Assembly (NCBI RefSeq): GCF_018156225.1
Contig: NZ_JAGTAR010000005.1
Location: 121,225-185,224, forward strand
DNA length: 64,000 nucleotides
Source: Carboxylicivirga sediminis
GTDB lineage: Bacteria; Bacteroidota; Bacteroidia; Bacteroidales; Marinilabiliaceae
Direction: 5' to 3'
Both the position numbers and the translations under genes were made by a program. Under the pieces are notes generated by a model. That model ran no database searches. It saw only the letters and a program-made list of their open reading frames with translations, and was not told the DNA's origin. Every line of letters starts with the position of its first letter. The first letter of the stretch is position 1. Below are positions 42,901 to 48,227 of this stretch, piece after piece.

Positions 42901-45261
42901 ACACACATAACCTTCAAACATATTTTGTTGAAAATTTCTCACAACAACACCATTGCATTCATTATCGATAAGATAACCCCAAGTGAGATCAACATAGGAT
43001 TTTAGTATCCAATTCCATACAACTCCATCACCAACGCCATAGGTACTATTATGTAATACTCCCCTATTCTGCGGAGATATTACCGGCTTTTTACATAACA
43101 ATATTTTGTCCAAGGCTAATACTGACGCATTCTTACTTATCTTAATATTTACCTTATTATCAATATTATAATACCAAGGTGTATATGTAAAGCTACAACC
43201 TATCGAATTTTGAAAATCTTTAGTATTTATCACTTTGACAGGATGAGTAAAACCATCATCAATTGTATATCCAAAACCATCTTTTCTAAGATCTTTTATA
43301 AAAAATGCAATATGACTTGCAGTTTCAACGGAGTTCAAATAATAAATTTGCTTTCGCCCCCAAGTTAGATAATCAGTTTTATCAATAGTCTTTTCCTTTT
43401 TCCAAATATAGCCATCGGTCCATTTACCATAATCAAATTTTACCCAATAACCTTTGTCATTATCTGTTAAATATCCATCTTTATCGGCATCAACATAATC
43501 AGGGCCGGTAATAGCTGTTAACAACCAGGATATTGCATATTTATTCGGTTCAAATTGAACATTGTATTTGCCGGCATCGGTTTTATCACTAGCCTTCTGA
43601 TAGGTCTCATACTGATAGACTGGTAGAGAATAGTGATACCGTAAGCCATCGCTTTTAACAATGGTAAAAGCACCAATACCATCTGGGTCAAAATAATCTT
43701 GATTCAATCGTGGATGAACATGGCCTTCTTTATTGGCAATTGAAGTTGTTTCTATAAAGCCTCTAAGCTGAGATACCTGATACTGATTTTCAATTTCATC
43801 ATTTGTGAACCATTCAACCACATTTCCTGTAGCCAGACGATTGAATACATTATTATAATTAGGATGGATTTTCCTGTCAAATTCACCATCTCTATTATAT
43901 AAATCATCAAAAGGATTACCTGTACATGAGTTTATATATTGCCCAAGCCCACAAACACTCTGCCAACCGGGACCGCCTACAACCAGACTATTTTGCTCCA
44001 ATATCAAATTTGAACTATTTTGGTAATCAAAATAGAAATTGACCTGACTATAAGAGGAAGCTGCAGTGTAAGCATCGTTGGAGTAATAGTAATCGAGTTC
44101 TTTTTCGATATTACCATCACTATCTTTTGACAACTCGATACCCGTGCCAATTAAATATGGAGCTTTGTCTTCAAAGCGCCTTGGAGACATATAACCGTTT
44201 AACCCTTGAGCTGAAAATTGATAAGCATCATAAGCAGGTAGTGAAATCATATTTTCTGAACTACCACCATTAGAACTATAGGAATACGCATATTCCACCA
44301 AGTCCATATTAATGAATTTATCGGCTACTTGAGCAGTGATATCATCATAGATATTACTATAATATAAAGGACCATATTTTTTGTTTGAACTAAGCTTTTT
44401 CAAATACCATTTTATTTTGGTATGAGAAAAATTTAACGAAAACCATGGCGTAAATACAGGAATATTAGAACTGCTCTTAACAATTGTGTAGTCACTTTCC
44501 GACACCCTTGAGGATGATGCACTAAAACCTCCTAATACAGACGGGGCTACACTTACGCCCTGAGACGATAAGTTAACCCCAAGACCTATCGCCGTATAAC
44601 CTGATATTTCGGTACCAGACATTGGATTATAACTGACACCAATACCAACACCATTCCCCGATACATTAACCCCGGCGCTAAAACCACTGGTATGTCCAAC
44701 ATTGAGACCTACCGACATGCCACCATTCATAGGATAGTAACCTATAGAACCACCAAAACTCATTGGAGAGCCTTCTGGTCCAACACCAGCGGACAATCCG
44801 CCGCCCCAGGTCTTATTGCTGTCCCAAACCACATTAACACCAACACTGATTACACCAGAAACACCCACTCCAAGACCTACTCCCCATTGCTCGTATTGCC
44901 CCCCATCATCATTTAAATAAAGATAGTTATGCTTCCCATTATAGTCATCAGCCACCCCATTTACTGAGCGTAGGATACTACCTGGGTTTAAATTCCATCC
45001 CAGCCCTACCCATGAGGCTTCCAAATCAGTTGTAGCCCCGGCATGATAATGCAGAGAGATGGGGTACCCACCAGCCGGCCCGGGCACTTCTAACAGTGGT
45101 AGTACATAAGAAAAGTCGCCCGACACCAAATCGACCATATCAGTAGCGTCAATGGGCTCAAAGGAAGCCGCTTCAGGGGCTACCGGTCCGGTATTTTGGG
45201 CATAGATTGTTATAGGCAGGCATAATATGCCCACCAAGGTTAGGAATAGTAATTTTTTCAT
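39916..45261 (-). CDS. YD-repeat 'shell' protein of cassette 2, with Gly-rich insert and C-terminal BACON domain
   Basis: 1781 residues. Signal peptide (about 1-21, ending TIYAQ), then the shell opening VDLVSGDFSYVLPLLEVPGP and YHAGATTDLEASWVGLGWNLNPGSILRS. Residues about 120-255 are Gly/Val/Ser-rich short repeats (VGLGVGVSGVISVGVNV, SVGLNVGHTSGFSAGVNV), like a beta-sheet or barrel wall. A long beta-rich middle follows, then a CBM-like jelly-roll (about 1505-1640, FERNKSLASVTISSEEAHTGDKS, in part), a few YD repeats (about 1650, YVYNGYDELIAMLD), and a BACON domain (about 1690-1770, TCSPGILHFDEFNTDSRTVTI) used for surface or glycan binding in Bacteroidota. Partner of the YD protein that starts 23 bases downstream. 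Confidence 0.87.
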   Translation of the reverse strand: MKKLLFLTLVGILCLPITIYAQNTGPVAPEAASFEPIDATDMVDLVSGDFSYVLPLLEVPGPAGGYPISLHYHAGATTDLEASWVGLGWNLNPGSILRSVNGVADDYNGKHNYLYLNDDGGQYEQWGVGLGVGVSGVISVGVNVVWDSNKTWGGGLSAGVGPEGSPMSFGGSIGYYPMNGGMSVGLNVGHTSGFSAGVNVSGNGVGIGVSYNPMSGTEISGYTAIGLGVNLSSQGVSVAPSVLGGFSASSSRVSESDYTIVKSSSNIPVFTPWFSLNFSHTKIKWYLKKLSSNKKYGPLYYSNIYDDITAQVADKFINMDLVEYAYSYSSNGGSSENMISLPAYDAYQFSAQGLNGYMSPRRFEDKAPYLIGTGIELSKDSDGNIEKELDYYYSNDAYTAASSYSQVNFYFDYQNSSNLILEQNSLVVGGPGWQSVCGLGQYINSCTGNPFDDLYNRDGEFDRKIHPNYNNVFNRLATGNVVEWFTNDEIENQYQVSQLRGFIETTSIANKEGHVHPRLNQDYFDPDGIGAFTIVKSDGLRYHYSLPVYQYETYQKASDKTDAGKYNVQFEPNKYAISWLLTAITGPDYVDADKDGYLTDNDKGYWVKFDYGKWTDGYIWKKEKTIDKTDYLTWGRKQIYYLNSVETASHIAFFIKDLRKDGFGYTIDDGFTHPVKVINTKDFQNSIGCSFTYTPWYYNIDNKVNIKISKNASVLALDKILLCKKPVISPQNRGVLHNSTYGVGDGVVWNWILKSYVDLTWGYLIDNECNGVVVRNFQQNMFEGYVCDDKKVWDVNDDINIIEPKSLKTIQFTYTNSIHPGHTNSSSTSAKGKLTLKQIEFKGKGGAKVMPPYMFSYKETLADAGSTKEDAWGFFSKYEDDFHKKVDVDYGSLTSITFPMGGKINVNYESDVYSAPKVQKFKAERKYIADDYGTVKTTTNYTTLDNVGNYYSLSSIEKISGNSPLDCQFRVKFNADLSNLDVNNLQFADLYMQNLTIGNKQYELIEAFHSNNEITVSTTNNYHSIVCTLLVQEVGNPSSEPSSSIPVGTTYNVSGGIALAQKTDFYGGGLRTKSIELEEGGKVQSSTVYEYPNPGITAQVPSDIESFTPYFGEIPAAGVYYDKVVVKNYGRDNTPSALSTTYQFYVPDSYLNNSIGDVICLPDNTVKHYDYIHPDNGDYDVDVYTRSSILKDNKSAWGRLVSIEVNNQAGDVVSKTEYDYYDMDSVPQGEIGEAFKYAKLVTDHKTKEKDWYFSSIIRKQYPNVLKSVTKTNNGYTNTVKNKAWDPITGEVLETEFSNPMGERFRTKKVPAYTKYAPMGSLAAWDGVKNDGRRPKNMLTQETASYLYEIDDNGSEKGTLAASVQTWKDGYNAVSDNIWRKHAGYSWKGELNEDGSYKDFNDYSWTMGATNAGWQKNGEVLRYNQFSMPVESMDIMGRKSAVQTNELGQILATASFAAVEDIYFESFERNKSLASVTISSEEAHTGDKSLKVTSGSQVNIIENSFAQAAPYRLSFWVKGLGFELKMLVNNQEAPVSDGTTTPLGLWGNPSSASVKSFGEWNLHTYEGYLPDGLLPGSINGSNTVTFALKNQSAQVLYVDDFRFNIEGSVVTSYVYNGYDELIAMLDANHIATKYNYNLAGQLQSVEKETPDGFRAVVEHKMKFANMAYSSSGTVFDPSITCSPGILHFDEFNTDSRTVTITTELSWTASAPSWIRLTNGSNEGNGLLTVSCAPILVGDIRSGEITITGKNPQTGEIVKTAKITVTQAGEDTLSPLDDMLTVK

Positions 45262-45303
45262 ACTTCTTTGGTTAAAAATTAATATAGGTAGTTTTATATG
45301 TGC

Positions 45304-45918
45304 TTATTCAATTATTAAATCAGGTATATTTAAAATAGCATCTTTAGTAATGGTAAAACTGAGTTCGCCCGTCCCAATATCCAGGTCTTTCAATTGAAAG
45401 CGAAAATCAGTGTCTAAATCTTTATCTGCTTTATAAATCAACATCAGGTCAGTAGAGGTATTGATGCCATAGTAGCGAGGGATAAAACAGTCGACAAACT
45501 CCAGGGTGTCAGTGGGCTGTTTTATCAGATAGGCATTTTGTCCCATACCAAATGATAACGTATTAACCAGCTGAGAATACTTAAACCGGTCGCGCACATA
45601 GGCATGTAACAAACCTTGCCCATGAGCTGATAGTTTTAACTTGATGTAATGGTATTGCTTATAGTTTGCTAACTCATTTAAATACACTTGTGTGGAGATA
45701 CTATCAAGACCCTGAAATTCCTGATAAGTCACCAATTCCTGAGGCCAGTACTGAAGAGAAACAGAAACATTATTTATTTCTTTTTCCTGTAACAAGCCAT
45801 TATCAGGGTTATTAATATATTCCAGAAATTCAGGATGACTTAATTGTTTTTGGCACGATGCGATTAACAACAGAAAGACAAACAATGCCAACATAAAAAT
45901 GGATTCTTCCCGTTTCAT
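45304..45918 (-). CDS. Lipoprotein of unknown function in YD cassette 2
   Basis: 204 residues. An N-terminal hydrophobic stretch ends in LLLIASCQ, a clear lipobox (Cys at about residue 22). The mature part is mixed alpha/beta with no known motif (SVSLQYWPQELVTYQEFQGL, LNTLSFGMGQNAYLIKQP-like segments). Its start overlaps the previous stop by four bases, and 42 bases separate it from the shell YD gene, so it is part of the cassette. A helper for export or surface anchoring of the YD proteins is possible but only inferred. Confidence 0.65.
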   Translation of the reverse strand: MKREESIFMLALFVFLLLIASCQKQLSHPEFLEYINNPDNGLLQEKEINNVSVSLQYWPQELVTYQEFQGLDSISTQVYLNELANYKQYHYIKLKLSAHGQGLLHAYVRDRFKYSQLVNTLSFGMGQNAYLIKQPTDTLEFVDCFIPRYYGINTSTDLMLIYKADKDLDTDFRFQLKDLDIGTGELSFTITKDAILNIPDLIIE

Positions 45919-46511
45919 TTGTTCCCTTGGTCTTTATTCGTTTGACTATTGTAGTAACGTATCAGCTGTTTTAGCTCATCTTCCCTTAGCTTTTTGGTTC
46001 CAATCTTTTGCTGAACCTCCGGCAAATCTTTCATAAGCTCTACCAGTAATGCCAGTTGTTTCTTTTTTTGTCTGCGAAACTGGATAGGAGAATATTCAGG
46101 AAGCTTTTCAGCAATATATACCCGTTCGTAATTAAAACCATAGCTGCTAGATTTATACCTAACAACCGTTGAGTAAAGGCTTATCCTGCCCTCAACTTCT
46201 AATTTGGCAAACATAAACTCATGCTTGTCTTGGCCAATCGTACTTACCTTTGTCCGTACATCTTTAAGAACTATATAATGGTCATTTTCCTGGCCGTAGC
46301 CTAATACCTCTGAAGCCAGATAAGTCTGCTTTTCTCCGTCATCTTTATTAATGGACTTTGTAACAATACCGCCTTCACTCCTGTACTTCACCATGCATTC
46401 CCTTTTAACACTGTCTTTATCGATAATATAACCCCTTCTGTATTCTAACAGCTGGGCAAAGAGTTGGCCGGTTACTGACAACAATAACCCTAATAGAATA
46501 TGTTTCTTCAT
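45915..46511 (-). CDS. Exported protein of unknown function in YD cassette 2
   Basis: 198 residues with a signal peptide (about 1-19, MKKHILLGLLLSVTGQLFAQ). The middle is beta-rich (RRGYIIDKDSVKRECMVKYR, SEVLGYGQENDHYIVLKDV), and the C-terminal third is a basic helical tail (FRRQKKKQLALLVELMKDL). The beginning resembles Bacteroidota proteins that carry a 'gly-y-i-t-x-d-g-d-t' type surface strand motif, but I do not recognise a named family. Coupled by a four-base overlap to the lipoprotein gene and five bases after the OmpH-like gene. Confidence 0.62.
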   Translation of the reverse strand: MKKHILLGLLLSVTGQLFAQLLEYRRGYIIDKDSVKRECMVKYRSEGGIVTKSINKDDGEKQTYLASEVLGYGQENDHYIVLKDVRTKVSTIGQDKHEFMFAKLEVEGRISLYSTVVRYKSSSYGFNYERVYIAEKLPEYSPIQFRRQKKKQLALLVELMKDLPEVQQKIGTKKLREDELKQLIRYYNSQTNKDQGNK

Positions 46512-46515
46512 AAGG

Positions 46516-47046
46516 TTACTGCTTATTTAGTCCGTTTTCTGTGTTGTACTGTTTATTTAGTCCTTCAAGCACTTCTTCAGTGATATTTAGATCTTCTTGT
46601 GCATACACAACATTGCCACTACCATTGGCGCCAAGTATATACCGATAACCTTTTTCTTTACCGTATTTTTTCAAAAAATCATTTATACGATTGATGTGTG
46701 TCTGTTTAATTTTTTGCTCCTCCTCCATAGCTTTTTTCTGCATGGCCTGCTGATAACTGGCCACCTGCTGCTGGCGGACATGAAGCAATTCTTCCTTAAG
46801 CTCGCGTTCCTTAGTACTCATCTTTTTGCGACCTTGCTCATATGCTTTAAGATCATCTTGGAACAGGTTTATCAAGCTATCGACACCAGCGCTATATTCC
46901 AAGTTCTTTGCATCAATATCCACACGAGCTTTTTTCATGCCTTCATATTGCTCAAGTAATATGTGAGTTTCCACATAACAGGTTTTTTCATTATTACAGC
47001 TTGCAAAAAAGCCAGCTACCACAAATGCTAATAAAAGTTTCTTCAT
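46516..47046 (-). CDS. OmpH/Skp-like coiled-coil lipoprotein, first gene of YD cassette 2
   Basis: 176 residues from the ATG at 47046, chosen because MKKLLLAFVVAGFFASCNN is a lipoprotein signal with lipobox; the frame is open 30 codons further upstream without support. The mature protein is a long helical hairpin rich in Lys/Glu/Gln (RVDIDAKNLEYSAGVDSLIN, EEEQKIKQTHINRINDFLK), ending in a strand pair with YRYILGANGSGNVVYAQEDLNIT; the GxYxxIL-type strand and DLDIT-like end match the OmpH/Skp family, periplasmic chaperones of outer-membrane proteins. A cassette-specific chaperone for the very large YD proteins is plausible. It follows the duplicated leader. Confidence 0.72.
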   Translation of the reverse strand: MKKLLLAFVVAGFFASCNNEKTCYVETHILLEQYEGMKKARVDIDAKNLEYSAGVDSLINLFQDDLKAYEQGRKKMSTKERELKEELLHVRQQQVASYQQAMQKKAMEEEQKIKQTHINRINDFLKKYGKEKGYRYILGANGSGNVVYAQEDLNITEEVLEGLNKQYNTENGLNKQ

Positions 47047-47373
47047 ATTATTTTTAATTTGATTATTTATAAAAATTATCGTTGGATACTCTCCAATAGA
47101 TTCAATATAAATTGCTAAGCAGCAAGTATCAATCATAAGTTATAAGGCAATAACAACATATTCTTCTTTGATACTTTAGTGATGTATTTTTCAATAATTC
47201 ACATATAGGATTTATAAAAATCTCGTTATTTATATATTGCTAAATATGACAGAATATACTTGTCTATGAAAAGATATAATTTGTCCATTCTATGAAATCA
47301 TCGATGACTCCATAATAACACCAGTTACAGTCAAAGAATTTCCTTGTTCTGATAATTCAATAATTCGCAGACC

Positions 47374-47478
47374 TTAAAAAAAACAATTTGAATAGTATCT
47401 AGTTCCTGATGGATGTGGCTGTTGCAATTTAAAAGAAGAATGAATTACAACGCGGGTAATCAAAAGAGGATTTTTCAT
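47374..47478 (-). pseudogene. Remnant of the leader small ORF in cassette 2
   Basis: A 34-residue frame starting MKNPLLITRVVIHSS in the same position as the 46-residue frame at 24308-24448. The starts align (MKKNLLIACVAIYSS) but the tails do not. Either a decayed copy or non-coding leader. Confidence 0.3.
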
Positions 47479-47760
47479 AATGTACTAGGTTCAGTATAAA
47501 GTTTTACTATTTTACCAGTATTTATTCTGGTAATTAATAATACTCACCTATATGTCATTAATTAATACTTTGACATTAGTCAAACGTATCAACTAACAAT
47601 TCCCTTGTAATAAAATGACTCCCAATTGTCCAAAATAGACCTTACAAGTATAATATTTTAAATTAATTATTGAAATAAAAATTACAACTAGCACACACGT
47701 ATAGTTATACCTCCATTGCTATTACAAACGTGATAAAATAAGACTTTTACGTCAATTCCA
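47420..47760 (-). repeat. Duplicated leader region, copy 2 (5' end of YD cassette 2)
   Basis: Homologous to 24380-24720 over about 330 bases, with shared blocks cataatgtactaggttcag, actcacctat, ttacaagtataat and the same order. Contains the TATACTTGTA core at 47645-47652 (minus strand). Confidence 0.75.
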
Positions 47761-47903
47761 TATAATAAGCATATAGCCTTAATTTAGAATTGATATAAAC
47801 ATTTCTACAGTTTCATATTACAATTAAAGGTATTTTAAATTCAAGACGAGTCCTGAGGATAGGAAAAATACAATTAGGTAAGTATAATTTTAATAAGTGA
47901 GAT

Positions 47904-47920
47904 ATCCCCCGCAGCTCCAC
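47904..47920 (+). repeat. attR: distal copy of the ssrA 3'-end repeat
   Basis: atcccccgcagctccac, identical to 7086-7102. It is not part of a full tmRNA or tRNA here: no T-arm or acceptor partner lies to its left. A terminator follows seven bases later. Confidence 0.85.
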
Positions 47921-47926
47921 AATTAC

Positions 47927-47952
47927 AAATCACCTTCGGGTGATTTTTTTTT
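47927..47952 (+). terminator. Terminator next to attR, probably the original ssrA terminator
   Basis: Stem aaatcacc / ggtgattt with the stable ttcg tetraloop, followed by a run of T. No gene ends just before it now except the tmRNA fragment. Confidence 0.85.
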
Positions 47953-47986
47953 GCATGGCATCTATACTAAATACAATTAAAAATAA

Positions 47987-48012
47987 GTGGGCAAAACCGT
48001 TGCCTTGCCCAC
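47987..48012. terminator. Hairpin between attR and the signalling genes
   Basis: gtgggcaa / ttgcccac, eight perfect pairs with a ten-base loop. On the minus strand it is followed by a T-rich stretch, so it could end leftward transcription; no leftward gene is present there. Confidence 0.4.
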
Positions 48013-48151
48013 CTAATACCATTACTCTATGGCGCAATGTTACCATAACAAACATAACTGATCTACTTCTTTTGCGTTGTTGGAAATCTTATTAATTATC
48101 CAAAATTCATCACTTTTTAGTCTTTTTTAAATAAGTATTCTACCGATTTTC

Positions 48152-48192
48152 ATAGGGATATTACCTATTTTTCTACGTACAAATACCTATTT
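48152..48192 (+). promoter_or_regulatory. CCTATTT repeats upstream of the PocR kinase
   Basis: atagggata at 48152-48160 and tacctattt at 48162-48170 and 48184-48192; the two direct copies are 22 bases apart, about two helical turns, and the second abuts the -33 region. The same elements recur before the receiver operon at 53968-54020. Confidence 0.45.
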
Positions 48193-48205
48193 AAAGAAAA
48201 GCTTC

Positions 48206-48213
48206 TACATTTG
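48206..48213 (+). promoter_or_regulatory. Candidate -7 box for the PocR kinase gene
   Basis: TACATTTG fits TAnnTTTG. No -33 TTTG at the usual distance; instead the CCTATTT repeat occupies that place, which suggests activator dependence. The leader to the ATG at 48228 would be very short. Confidence 0.4.
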
Positions 48214-48227
48214 TTGTAAAAACTTTG

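Larger units (their letters stand above)
7103..47920. mobile_element. Genomic island integrated at ssrA carrying a T2SS-like operon and two YD-repeat cassettes (about 40.8 kb)
   Basis: Bounded by 17-bp direct repeats (7086-7102 and 47904-47920). A tyrosine recombinase lies at the ssrA end. The right repeat is followed immediately by a terminator that fits as the original ssrA terminator. All other genes run leftward. No relaxase, coupling ATPase, replication gene or phage structural gene is visible, so this is not a recognisable self-transferring ICE or prophage; movement would need excision plus a helper, or the island may be fixed. Extent is inferred from the repeats; no empty-site comparison was possible. 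Confidence 0.75.
47137..48227. other. Intergenic region at the right end of the island and beyond
   Basis: About 1.1 kb. It holds the cassette 2 leader (47420-47760), attR (47904-47920), a terminator, a second hairpin and the regulatory region of the PocR-kinase gene. The rest shows no gene. Confidence 0.7.

Noticed and set aside
13896..45261. YD pairs considered as Tc (ABC) toxin complexes
   Set aside because: The shell/core split resembles TcB-TcC, but no TcA-like pore protein is present and the proteins carry signal peptides.
7103..47920. Island considered as a prophage or ICE
   Set aside because: No capsid, tail, terminase, relaxase, coupling protein or replication gene could be recognised.
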